From contig NZ_PGVE01000041.1 in assembly GCF_002860255.1 (NCBI RefSeq), positions 1-64,000 of the forward strand: a stretch of 64,000 nt of DNA, given 5' to 3'. Shown one piece after another: positions 27,187-35,388 of the stretch (within the stretch, counting starts at the first letter, position 1; every line of letters begins with the position of its first letter). The notes beneath the pieces are model-generated. The model was not told the DNA's origin. It did no database searches and was given only the letters and a program-made list of their open reading frames with translations. The position numbers and the translations under genes are program-made. The DNA comes from Neobacillus cucumis (GTDB lineage: Bacteria > Bacillota > Bacilli > Bacillales > Cytobacillaceae).

Positions 27187-28073
27187 TGAATACCAAAACA
27201 AATGATCGTATAGCATCCGCTATCTTCTATTTCATAGCACTTATTATCATTTTGGTCCTAGTTGGATTATTTTACTATATTTTGGTCAACGGATTAAAAA
27301 ACATATCCCTTAATTTCTTAACCTCTCCATCAAGCAACGTAATGGCTGGCGGGGGAATCAGGGACCAATTATTTAACTCGTTTTATGTTCTCTTTATTAC
27401 GATGCTGATTGCCGCACCTCTAGGTATAGGCGGAGGAATTTATATGGCAGAGTATTCTAAACCAGGTAAGGTAACCGATATTATCCGTTCTTGTGTAGAA
27501 GTTTTAGCATCCCTCCCTTCCATTGTTATTGGAATGTTTGGTCTTCTCATGTTCGTTAATTTAACAGGATGGGGCTATACAATCTTAGGAGGAGCACTGG
27601 CATTAACTGTCTTCAATTTACCAGTGATTGTACGTGTAAGTGAGGATGCCATTCGTTCGGTTCCAAGAGAGTTAAAAGAGGCTAGTCTTGCTTTAGGTAT
27701 TACGCATTGGCATACGATTAAAACAGTGATTTTACCAAGTGCATTTCCAACCATCTTAACTGGTATTATCCTTGCAGCAGGGCGTGTGTTTGGTGAAGCG
27801 GCTGCATTATTATTCACGGCAGGTTTGTCTACACCACGCCTTGATTACGCCAACTGGAATCCATTTTCTGCAACCTCCCCATTAAATATTTTTCGGCCAG
27901 CGGAAACTTTAGCCGTTCATATATGGTCTGTTAATACACAAGGCTTAATTCCAGATGTAGAAGAAGTATCAAGCGGTGCAGCAGCCGTGTTAGTATTATC
28001 AGTATTAATCTTTAATTTGTTAGCAAGATGGATAGGAAGTATGATTCATCGGAAAATCACAGCAACTAAATAA
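27186..28073 (+). CDS. pstA: Phosphate ABC transporter permease PstA
   Basis: Protein of 295 residues beginning MNTKTNDRIA; the ATG at 27186 shares a base with the pstC stop and has AAGGAGGAAGG upstream, so a longer upstream frame is not used. Six membrane segments; the EAA loop is EASLALGITHWHTIKTVILPSAFPTILTGI. LGIGGGIYMAEYSK and VVIGMFGLLMFV are typical of PstA. Confidence 0.95.
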   Translation: MNTKTNDRIASAIFYFIALIIILVLVGLFYYILVNGLKNISLNFLTSPSSNVMAGGGIRDQLFNSFYVLFITMLIAAPLGIGGGIYMAEYSKPGKVTDIIRSCVEVLASLPSIVIGMFGLLMFVNLTGWGYTILGGALALTVFNLPVIVRVSEDAIRSVPRELKEASLALGITHWHTIKTVILPSAFPTILTGIILAAGRVFGEAAALLFTAGLSTPRLDYANWNPFSATSPLNIFRPAETLAVHIWSVNTQGLIPDVEEVSSGAAAVLVLSVLIFNLLARWIGSMIHRKITATK

Positions 28074-28090
28074 AAAGCAGGTGATCAGGC

Positions 28091-28906
28091 ATGGTAACGG
28101 CAACAAGTGAAAGACCTGTTGAAACGATTCGAAATAATGACAACCACCAAAAAAATAATATATTAAAAGTTAATAACTTGGAAATTTTCTATGGGGAAAA
28201 GCGAGCTGTAAATGGTATTTCGATGGATATTGAAAAGAATTCTGTTACAGCACTAATCGGCCCATCAGGCTGCGGGAAGTCCACTTTTTTACGCAGTATT
28301 AATAGAATGAATGATCTAATCCCTGGCGCAAGGGCAGAAGGAGAAATTATTTATGAGGACTTAAATATTTTATCAGACCAAATAAATGTAGTCGCTTTGC
28401 GAAAAGAAATTGGCATGGTATTTCAAAAACCGAATCCCTTTCCAAAATCCATTTATGAAAATATAACCCATGCCTTAAAGTTTGCAGGAATCAGAAAGAA
28501 AAGCGAATTAGACAAGATTGTAGAGGTAAGTCTTCAAAAGGCAGCATTGTGGGAAGAAGTTAAGGATCGGTTACACAAATCAGCCCTATCCCTTTCAGGA
28601 GGGCAGCAGCAACGGCTTTGCATAGCCAGAACGATTGCGATGAAACCAACCGTTATGCTGCTGGATGAGCCGTCTTCCGCTCTTGATCCGATCTCTAATG
28701 CAAAGGTGGAAGACTTAATCGTGGAATTAAAAAAGGACTATTCGATAATTATCGTTACTCATAATATGCAGCAAGCATCACGTATTTCCGATAAAACAGC
28801 TTTCTTCTTAAGTGGTGACTTGATTGAATATGACCTTACGGAGAAAATATTTACTAATCCTTCTGTGAAAAAAACCGAAGAATATATTTCAGGAAGGTTC
28901 GGGTAA
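28091..28906 (+). CDS. pstB: Phosphate ABC transporter ATPase PstB (first copy)
   Basis: Protein of 271 residues. Walker [11 protein letters not shown]-loop at [19 protein letters not shown], signature [14 protein letters not shown], Walker [14 protein letters not shown], switch His in [15 protein letters not shown] polar N-terminal extension of about 25 residues is present. The second pstB follows directly, as in the B. subtilis pst operon with its pstBA/pstBB pair. Confidence 0.95.
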   Translation: MVTATSERPVETIRNNDNHQKNNILKVNNLEIFYGEKRAVNGISMDIEKNSVTALIGPSGCGKSTFLRSINRMNDLIPGARAEGEIIYEDLNILSDQINVVALRKEIGMVFQKPNPFPKSIYENITHALKFAGIRKKSELDKIVEVSLQKAALWEEVKDRLHKSALSLSGGQQQRLCIARTIAMKPTVMLLDEPSSALDPISNAKVEDLIVELKKDYSIIIVTHNMQQASRISDKTAFFLSGDLIEYDLTEKIFTNPSVKKTEEYISGRFG

Positions 28907-28917
28907 GGGGGAGCAAT

Positions 28918-29691
28918 ATGTCTAACATAACGGTACATAGACAGGTCTTTCAAATAAATGATTTGAATCTATGGTACGGAGAGCATCATGCCTTAAAAAG
29001 TATTAACTTTCCTATTAACAAAAAGGAAGTAACTGCCATTATTGGACCTTCTGGCTGTGGAAAGTCAACCTTCATTAAAACTTTGAACTTGATGATTAAT
29101 TATGTTCCAAACGTAAGGATGACGGGCGAAATCAATTATAATGGACAAAATATTTTAAATGAAAAGATGGATCTTGTAGAATTGCGAAAAAATGTAGGGA
29201 TGGTTTTTCAAAAGGGAAATCCTTTTCCACAATCGATCTTTGATAATGTGGCATATGGACCAAGAATACATGGCATTAAAAGAAGAACTCATCTTGAGGA
29301 AATCGTCACTAAATCCTTAATGGATGTCGCACTTTGGGATGAAGTAAAAGACCGATTAGATGCGCCAGCACTAGGACTTTCCGGAGGACAGCAACAGCGG
29401 TTGTGCATTGCCAGGGCACTTGCGACAAAACCGGATGTTTTGCTAATGGACGAACCGACATCCGCACTTGATCCCATTTCAACCTTAAAAATTGAACAAC
29501 TAATTTTAGAGCTGAAAGAAAAATATACGATCGTCATTGTGACACATAATATGCAGCAAGCCTCAAGGGTATCAGACCAAACCGCATTCTTTTTAATGGG
29601 AGAATTAATTGAACTTGATGATACCTCAAAGATATTCTCAAACCCGAAGGATGAACGTACAGAAGGATATATTACAGGTAGATTTGGTTAA
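28918..29691 (+). CDS. pstB: Phosphate ABC transporter ATPase PstB (second copy)
   Basis: Protein of 257 residues, with the same motif set: [36 protein letters not shown] and [12 protein letters not shown]. It differs from the first copy at many positions (for example [18 protein letters not shown]), so the duplication is old. RBS GGGGGAG 6 bases before the ATG. Confidence 0.95.
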   Translation: MSNITVHRQVFQINDLNLWYGEHHALKSINFPINKKEVTAIIGPSGCGKSTFIKTLNLMINYVPNVRMTGEINYNGQNILNEKMDLVELRKNVGMVFQKGNPFPQSIFDNVAYGPRIHGIKRRTHLEEIVTKSLMDVALWDEVKDRLDAPALGLSGGQQQRLCIARALATKPDVLLMDEPTSALDPISTLKIEQLILELKEKYTIVIVTHNMQQASRVSDQTAFFLMGELIELDDTSKIFSNPKDERTEGYITGRFG

Positions 29692-29705
29692 TAGGAGTGA
29701 ACAGG

Positions 29706-30365
29706 ATGAATACAAGATTCAATTTTGATACTAATTTAAAACAGTTAAAAGAGATGCTGATCGAGATGGCTCGGAAATCGGAACAGGCTATTAAAGAGAG
29801 TATTAACACACTCATCCAACAAGATATTGAAAAAGCCAACAAAATTATTGAAAATGATACGATTATTGATGAACTTGAACATGAAATAAACAATAAGGCC
29901 ATTATATTAATTGCAAAGGAGTCTCCAGTGGCAGGTGACTTAAGAAAAATTATAGTTGCGTTAAAAATCTCTTCTGAGGTTGAGCGTATCGCCGATAATG
30001 CCGTTAACATTGCAAAATCCACCTTACATATTGGTAAGGAAAAACTGATTAAGGAAATTGTCGACATCCCTAAAATGATGGATCTTGCGTTAGACATGTT
30101 AAGTGATTCACTAAATGCTTTCTTAACAGAGGATGTAGAACTTGCAAGAAAATGTGCAGAAAAAGATGATAAAGTCGATGAAATGTATGGAAGCTTAATT
30201 AAGGAATTACTGGGGTATATAGAGAAATATCCAGCTCATATAAATCAAATTACACAATTAGCTTTCGTATGTAGATATATTGAAAGGTTAGCGGATCATT
30301 CCACCAATATCGCTGAACATGTTATTTACCTTGTAACAGGAGAACGTTATGATTTAAATGCATAA
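29706..30365 (+). CDS. phoU: Phosphate uptake regulator PhoU
   Basis: Protein of 219 residues; ATG 29706 is preferred (GGAG 8 bases before) over an in-frame GTG at 29697 that overlaps the Shine-Dalgarno. Two similar three-helix PhoU repeats: one with EHEINNKAIILIAKESPVAGDLRKI and EVERIADNAVNIAK, the second with CRYIERLADHSTNIAEHV. The E/DxxxD motifs bind metal. It links Pst transport to the sensor kinase and dampens Pho response. Last gene of the pst operon. Confidence 0.95.
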   Translation: MNTRFNFDTNLKQLKEMLIEMARKSEQAIKESINTLIQQDIEKANKIIENDTIIDELEHEINNKAIILIAKESPVAGDLRKIIVALKISSEVERIADNAVNIAKSTLHIGKEKLIKEIVDIPKMMDLALDMLSDSLNAFLTEDVELARKCAEKDDKVDEMYGSLIKELLGYIEKYPAHINQITQLAFVCRYIERLADHSTNIAEHVIYLVTGERYDLNA

Positions 30366-30391
30366 CATAATCAAATATACCAGGATTGTTG

Positions 30392-30438
30392 AAGGGCTGC
30401 CAGTTCCAAATAAATGAGGAAGGCAGCCTTTTTATGTT
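30392..30438 (+). terminator. Terminator of the pst-phoU operon
   Basis: GGCTGCC pairs with GGCAGCC across a 20-nt loop, followed by TTTTTATGTTTT; it also faces the convergent phoP-like gene. Confidence 0.8.
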
Positions 30439-30442
30439 TTAA

Positions 30443-31156
30443 TTAATTTTTTGGCTCTTCCAATTTATAGCCAATTCCTCTAAATGTTTTAATATAAACT
30501 GGCCTTTTTGTTTCCTCTTTAAGTTTTTCTCTTAAACGGGATATATGTACATCCACGATTCTAGTATCGCTAGAAAACTCATTTTTCCACACAGCATTGA
30601 GCAATTCATCCCGACTTTGAACACGGCCTCTATTTCTCGCTAGAAAAAGAAGCAATTCAAATTCTTTTAAGGTTAGTTCTATGAGATCCCCCTTGAAGTA
30701 TGCTTCAAATTTTTTAGGATAAATAAATAATTCACCTATGACTATTTTTGTCTCTTCAAATTTATTGTCAACGGCTGTTTCTGATTGAACTTGAGTTCTT
30801 CTTAAAATGGCCTTTATTCTGGCTATAACCTCTCTCGGGCTAAATGGTTTAACCATATAGTCATCAGCACCTAACTCAAGGCCCAGTAGTTTATCAATTT
30901 CTTCATCTTTAGCAGTGAGCATTAAAATAGGTGTCATGATTTGTTTTTGCCGAAGCTGTTTACACACCTCCATACCATCTAACTTTGGGAGCATTAAATC
31001 TAGTAGGATGAAATCCGGTGATTCCGTTTCCGCAAGTCTTTTTCCCTCTTCACCATCCAATGCAGTCAAAATTTCAAAACCCGCCTGCTTCAAATTATAT
31101 TGAAGCAAATCAATTATTGATGGTTCGTCATCGATCACAAGTATTTTATTTCTCAT
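30443..31156 (-). CDS. phoP: PhoP-like OmpR-family response regulator
   Basis: Protein of 237 residues. Receiver domain with phospho-accepting Asp in FILLDLMLPKLDG (about residue 53), switch Thr in LMLTAKDEE and Lys in MVKPFSPREV. C-terminal OmpR winged helix with ELTLKEFELLLFLARNRGRV, DTRIVDVHISRLREKLK and YIKTFRGIGYKLEEPK. Close to B. subtilis PhoP over its full length. No histidine kinase gene follows; the neighbour downstream is the convergent pst operon. It diverges from the PhoX-type phosphatase gene across a Pho-box array, so it may regulate itself and its neighbour. Confidence 0.9.
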   Translation of the reverse strand: MRNKILVIDDEPSIIDLLQYNLKQAGFEILTALDGEEGKRLAETESPDFILLDLMLPKLDGMEVCKQLRQKQIMTPILMLTAKDEEIDKLLGLELGADDYMVKPFSPREVIARIKAILRRTQVQSETAVDNKFEETKIVIGELFIYPKKFEAYFKGDLIELTLKEFELLLFLARNRGRVQSRDELLNAVWKNEFSSDTRIVDVHISRLREKLKEETKRPVYIKTFRGIGYKLEEPKN

Positions 31157-31281
31157 AGCAATCCCCCATTACACAAGTACCAATTTCCTATGTATAGAAA
31201 ACTAAAAATCTTGTAAGTTATTTTAAATAACTTGGACCGTTAAGGAGAGGTCTATATTAATGATAATTTTAGTTTCAGTTT

Positions 31282-31350
31282 TTTACAATTTAATCAAAGG
31301 AAACTTTACAAGGAATTAACGTAAATTTACGTATCCTTAACAAACTAACA
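31282..31350. promoter_or_regulatory. PhoP-box array between phoP-like gene and PhoX-type phosphatase
   Basis: Hexamers TTTACA (31282), TTTACA (31305), TTAACG (31316), TTTACG (31326), TTAACA (31337) and CTAACA (31345). The main four are 11, 10 and 11 bases apart, matching the TT(A/T/C)ACA direct repeats of B. subtilis PhoP sites. A TAATAT sequence about 20 bases further could be the -10 of the plus-strand gene. Confidence 0.75.
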
Positions 31351-31420
31351 ACCCTAGATTAATATTTTTTTTATTTAATAGATATGTAAACAAAAAGTAC
31401 GAGATTCTAGGGGGAGAACA

Positions 31421-33355
31421 ATGGGGAAAAAACGTTTTAGCAAAAAAGTGACTACAATTGCATTAGGGCTAGCATTAACCATTCCAGCTTTAACACCTGC
31501 TGCAGCTGCAGGAAATGGTCATGTTACTATTGATTCTGTAAAGTTTAACGGGATGGAAGCACCGAAAACCATTGACCAAATGGTTCAGACTTATACAAAA
31601 GCTTCTATGGACGTAAAATATAGTAATGGAGTAGTGAAAAACTTCCCACTTTCTTATAAGAGGCTTTTTAAATCTGAAGATAAAGTTGCGACAAATAAAG
31701 GAACTTTAATCCCAGCAGGCACACCTATTGATGTAAATGGTGATCCAATCATGGATACCAGTGTCGAGGGAAAACCAACCTATTTTGTTTCAGATGCCCC
31801 TGATTCTAATAGTTTATTGAACCCAATTAAAGGACAGCTTTATATGGTGACTCACTACGAATATCAAACCATCGATGCCGCTGGTAAGTCAGCATATGGA
31901 ATTGTTCCAGCGTCCATGTCATTATCTAAATTAGAACAAGATGACAAAACGGGGGAATTAACACCTACAGAGGTTAAAAAAATTGATTTTTCAAGTGTGA
32001 ATGGACTTTGGATTCCTTGTAACGGATCCCTTTCACCATGGAATACACACTTAGGATCTGAAGAGTATGAGCCTGATGCTCGCAGTTTCGAATTAAATCC
32101 AAGTTCCTCTGCAAGAACTTCAGTTGAAAGCTTTGCTAAGCTTTATTTTGGAGATAAGTCTAAGGCCAATCCATATTTCTATGGCTTTGTTCCTGAAATT
32201 AAGGTAGACAAAGACGGAGAATCTTCGGTGTCTAAACATTATAGTATTGGACGTTTCTCTCATGAGTTAATGAAGATGATGCCAGATAATCGGACTGCAT
32301 TCTTTGGTGACGATGGCTCTTATACAACAATGTTTATGTATGTTGCTGACGAAGCAAAAAATCTGACAGCGGGTACACTTTATGCAGCGAAATTCCATCA
32401 AACGGGCACAGAAAATGGCGGGTCTGGTAACCTGGAATGGATTAAACTTGGTCATTCGACAGATAAAGAAGTCAAAGATATCATCGACAGCGGTGTTAAG
32501 TTCAGTGATATTTTCGAAACTTCAGATGTTCCAAAAGAAGGCTTTAAAGCCATTAAGCAATATTCGTATGGAAAAACAGAATACCTAAAATTAAAGCCTG
32601 GTATGGAAAAGGCTGCAGCTTTCTTAGAGTCTCGCCGTTATGCAGCATTACTTGGAGCGACATCTGAATTTAATAAAATGGAAGGTGTAACCTTAAACGA
32701 AAAGGATAAAAAAGTGTATATTGCTATTTCCGATCAAAGTAACGGTATGCTCGAAAATGCTGCCGATCCAGTTGATGATATTAAACTTCCAAAAATTAAA
32801 TCAGGTGTAACATATCAATTAGATTTAACAGATGGACAAAAGGACAGCACTGGCCAAAAGATTAATAGTAAATATGTGGCGGCTAGTATGTCTGGTTTAA
32901 TTGCCGGTGAAGATATGCCAACTGCTGACGAGTATGGAAATACAGCAAATGTAAATAAAGTAGCCAATACGGATAATTTAAGCTACTCAGAAGCATTAAG
33001 AACCTTATTTATCGGGGAAGATAGTGGAATGCATACCAATAACTTTGTCTGGGCATATAATGTCGATACAAAGGAACTTACTAGAATCTTATCGGTTCCA
33101 GCCGGAGCGGAAGCAACAGGTTTGTTTGCTGCGGATAACCGAAATGGCTTCTCTTACATCATGAGCAATTTCCAACATCCTGGTGATGAATTAGAAGGTA
33201 AGAAAATTACAGCAGTAGATAAAACTGAATTAGAACAAGCGATGGAAAAAGAAATAGGAATTGATCGTACGGGTGGAGTAGGCTATATTTCGGGACTTCC
33301 TTCTTTAGAAGACTTGCAAAATGCTAATCGTGATGTAAAAAGCGACTTGAAATAA
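31421..33355 (+). CDS. phoX: Secreted PhoX-family alkaline phosphatase
   Basis: Protein of 644 residues with a signal peptide (basic start, then ALGLALTIPALTPAAAA, cleavage after about residue 30). It belongs to the DUF839/PhoX phosphatase family by the region LWIPCNGSLSPWNTHLGSEEYEPDA (about 200), where PhoX proteins have an iron-binding Cys and Ca-binding acidic residues, and by TAFFGDDGSYTTMFMYVAD. It would release phosphate from organic esters outside the cell. The Sec-like start lacks a clear twin-Arg motif, whereas many PhoX proteins are Tat exported. Strong Pho boxes lie upstream. Confidence 0.85.
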   Translation: MGKKRFSKKVTTIALGLALTIPALTPAAAAGNGHVTIDSVKFNGMEAPKTIDQMVQTYTKASMDVKYSNGVVKNFPLSYKRLFKSEDKVATNKGTLIPAGTPIDVNGDPIMDTSVEGKPTYFVSDAPDSNSLLNPIKGQLYMVTHYEYQTIDAAGKSAYGIVPASMSLSKLEQDDKTGELTPTEVKKIDFSSVNGLWIPCNGSLSPWNTHLGSEEYEPDARSFELNPSSSARTSVESFAKLYFGDKSKANPYFYGFVPEIKVDKDGESSVSKHYSIGRFSHELMKMMPDNRTAFFGDDGSYTTMFMYVADEAKNLTAGTLYAAKFHQTGTENGGSGNLEWIKLGHSTDKEVKDIIDSGVKFSDIFETSDVPKEGFKAIKQYSYGKTEYLKLKPGMEKAAAFLESRRYAALLGATSEFNKMEGVTLNEKDKKVYIAISDQSNGMLENAADPVDDIKLPKIKSGVTYQLDLTDGQKDSTGQKINSKYVAASMSGLIAGEDMPTADEYGNTANVNKVANTDNLSYSEALRTLFIGEDSGMHTNNFVWAYNVDTKELTRILSVPAGAEATGLFAADNRNGFSYIMSNFQHPGDELEGKKITAVDKTELEQAMEKEIGIDRTGGVGYISGLPSLEDLQNANRDVKSDLK

Positions 33356-33381
33356 TAAATAACAGCTAAAAGTTTACAATT

Positions 33382-33413
33382 AAACTCCGATAACCAATGG
33401 TTACCGGAGTTTG
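33382..33413. terminator. Convergent terminator, PhoX gene and spore-surface-like gene
   Basis: AAACTCCG and TAACC pair with GGTTA and CGGAGTTT around a 2-3 nt loop with one mismatch region, followed by TTGTTATT on plus. Confidence 0.75.
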
Positions 33414-33477
33414 TTATTAAATGGCCGTAAACTTTACTATTCACAAGCTAAGGAAAAGTTGTTCACAGTGGTTGCAA

Positions 33478-34671
33478 TCAAACTCTTCTGATACAAACTT
33501 TGACCAAATCTTTCTCTCTGAGCTTCCAGAAGACATTTACAGTTCCGCCAGGGTTGTTGATATCAGGTCTTGTGCCCATGTTCTGTACAAAGGAACTTGC
33601 TTGACATAGGATATCAGCACCTACGATAACAAAGTCTGTAACTTCTCCTTCGTCAGCATCCTCACGGTCAATCACACATTGGAATGATCTTTCATCGAAT
33701 CTCACTGTACCAGGGGTTTGAGTGCCATCAGCCGCAACCGCAGTATAGGTGATTTCTTTAATTACTTTACCACAGATAACTACTTTTTCAGGACAAACAG
33801 CTTCAATAGCGGCTTCAACATCAATTGCTGTAATTTCCACAGTGCCTTCAAGTGCTGGTGGAACTAATTGAGTAAGAAACTCAACAGTTGCAACACAGCA
33901 GGTTTGCGGATTTGGAATTGGGCATTGAGTTGTAGTAGTTGTTGTGGATGTAGTGGATGTGGTAGTTGTAGTAGTTGTTGTAGTAGTCGTTCCTACGACA
34001 ATTTGTTGTCCACCTATGGCTGCGGGGACTCCAAACCCCGGATTACCTTGGACATTATTGGTAGCTAAAATGCCCAGAAAAGATGGAAAACTGTTAAATA
34101 CTTGATGCCAACAGCAAATATCAAGAGCATCGGTAATGCCAATAGCCATACCGGCAGCAGTTGGGGCAATATTATCATATTGGTTGACGGTAGTAACAAC
34201 AAACGTTCCCACTATTGTTAAATAGCCGTAAGGTAAGGAAGTCGGAGCAAAATCGGATGAAAAGCCGAGAAGACCTCCTCCACCGTTTACAAATGCTGCG
34301 AAATCTGCAGCTCTCGCAGTCAGAGCATCGTTTTCAGCTGCCGTTAATCCTCCTGAAGGCGTGTTGTTCACATCGCTGACAACCGCGAGCATTGCAAAAC
34401 CTGCAAAGGATTGAGCTGCAATGTTTGCTGCACCGTTGACATATGTCACAGTCACTCCAGTACCTGAAGATATTGCATTCCAAAACGCTGTGACCTGATC
34501 TGGGGTAGTAGTATCCTTTCCACCACCGATTACTAAAATACCTGAACCACCATTCGATACATTAGATAAAATGTCATTCACTACACTTATATAGTTTGCA
34601 ATCGGACCGTGCCCGCCAACACCACCGTCTTCTGCATCAATTCCCATTAATATAATTGGACCTCCAACCAT
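33478..34671 (-). CDS. Poly-Thr linked two-domain protein with C-terminal DUF3794/SPOCS-like domain
   Basis: Protein of 397 residues; AAGGAGGTTCAT precedes the ATG. Residues 1-225 form a Gly-rich alpha/beta domain (MVGGPIILMGIDAEDGG, SGILVIGGGKD, NGGGGLLGFSS) that resembles amidotransferase/ThuA-like folds without an obvious catalytic set. Residues 227-250 are almost pure Thr with a few Ser, then a Cys-rich CPIPNPQTCC. Residues 260-397 contain VVICGKVIKEITYTAV, FDERSFQCVIDREDA and KDLVKVCIRR, typical of DUF3794 (SPOCS) proteins of spore formers. No signal peptide. Likely a spore-surface protein, with the Thr stretch as an O-glycosylation track; that is inference. Confidence 0.8.
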   Translation of the reverse strand: MVGGPIILMGIDAEDGGVGGHGPIANYISVVNDILSNVSNGGSGILVIGGGKDTTTPDQVTAFWNAISSGTGVTVTYVNGAANIAAQSFAGFAMLAVVSDVNNTPSGGLTAAENDALTARAADFAAFVNGGGGLLGFSSDFAPTSLPYGYLTIVGTFVVTTVNQYDNIAPTAAGMAIGITDALDICCWHQVFNSFPSFLGILATNNVQGNPGFGVPAAIGGQQIVVGTTTTTTTTTTTSTTSTTTTTTQCPIPNPQTCCVATVEFLTQLVPPALEGTVEITAIDVEAAIEAVCPEKVVICGKVIKEITYTAVAADGTQTPGTVRFDERSFQCVIDREDADEGEVTDFVIVGADILCQASSFVQNMGTRPDINNPGGTVNVFWKLREKDLVKVCIRRV

Positions 34672-34857
34672 CTATGAACCTCCTTGTATTTTAAATATGA
34701 AATAGCAAAAGTACTGAACTCTAAACCGAAATAAACTTCGTACAATCATACAATATGTACAAGTAATTTATTTGGTATAGGGTAGCAGCTGAAATAAAAT
34801 AAAATGGTTAGAAATACCAAGAACGACGATTACTTTTCAGATGGTTTGCAGTAGGGA

Positions 34858-34890
34858 GGTAAAAAAATAACCTTGATGTTTGAAGGTTAT
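34858..34890 (-). terminator. Terminator of the YolD-like gene
   Basis: On the minus strand ATAACCTT pairs with AAGGTTAT across 8 nt, followed by seven T. Confidence 0.75.
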
Positions 34891-34912
34891 AACTGAGGGT
34901 TCCTATAGGGAG

Positions 34913-35095
34913 TTAATGAATTTGTTTAATACCAGATAAACGAATAGAATGCATTACTTGTTTTTCATCTTTTAATGAAAGGAGTTGTTCCTTGAGATTT
35001 AGACAATATACACTCCCTTTAAGTGTCTTTAGTGCACCCTTATTATAATAATCAATGGTAATCATTCCACCTTGAGCTAACTTTTGTAAGAACAT
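34913..35095 (-). CDS. YolD-like protein, short form
   Basis: Protein of 60 residues, ATG at 35095 with AGGAGG 7 bases upstream. The section MITIDYYNKGALKTLKGSVY followed by KEQLLSLKDEKQVMHSIRLSGIKQI resembles the C-terminal half of YolD-like proteins (a beta-rich domain often next to Y-family polymerases). The N-terminal half of YolD is missing, so it is either a short family member or a reduced copy. No DNA polymerase gene is near. It has its own terminator. Confidence 0.6.
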   Translation of the reverse strand: MFLQKLAQGGMITIDYYNKGALKTLKGSVYCLNLKEQLLSLKDEKQVMHSIRLSGIKQIH

Positions 35096-35293
35096 TTTAG
35101 ATCCTCCTAATTAGTAATGAACTGCACAAATCACATTATACGAATCGAATTTTAAGAGATGATGAAGCAATTGTTAAAGAATTATTAATCTTTTAATTAC
35201 GAATTGAATATACCCATTAACTGCAGAAAGTAAACCCGAAAAGTGCTAGTCCAATAGTAGTGGTTAATTAGTCAGAATTTTTTTAATATATTT

Positions 35294-35320
35294 TTTACAC
35301 TTATTAATGAGAGATTTACG
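35294..35320 (+). promoter_or_regulatory. Possible PhoP boxes upstream of the phosphoesterase fusion
   Basis: TTTACA (35294), TTAATG (35304) and TTTACG (35315) are spaced 10 and 11 bases apart, about 70-95 bases before the start. Only three hexamers, one poor, so tentative. Confidence 0.4.
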
Positions 35321-35388
35321 ATGCGGCAATAAGAGATTAATAAAACAAGAGTAGTCTATTCATGTACAAAAGAAAGGGGACGAGAGGT

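Noticed and set aside
33868..34068. Cys/Ser-rich plus-strand frame of 66 codons
   Set aside because: It is the shadow of the poly-Thr segment of the minus-strand gene and has no ribosome site.
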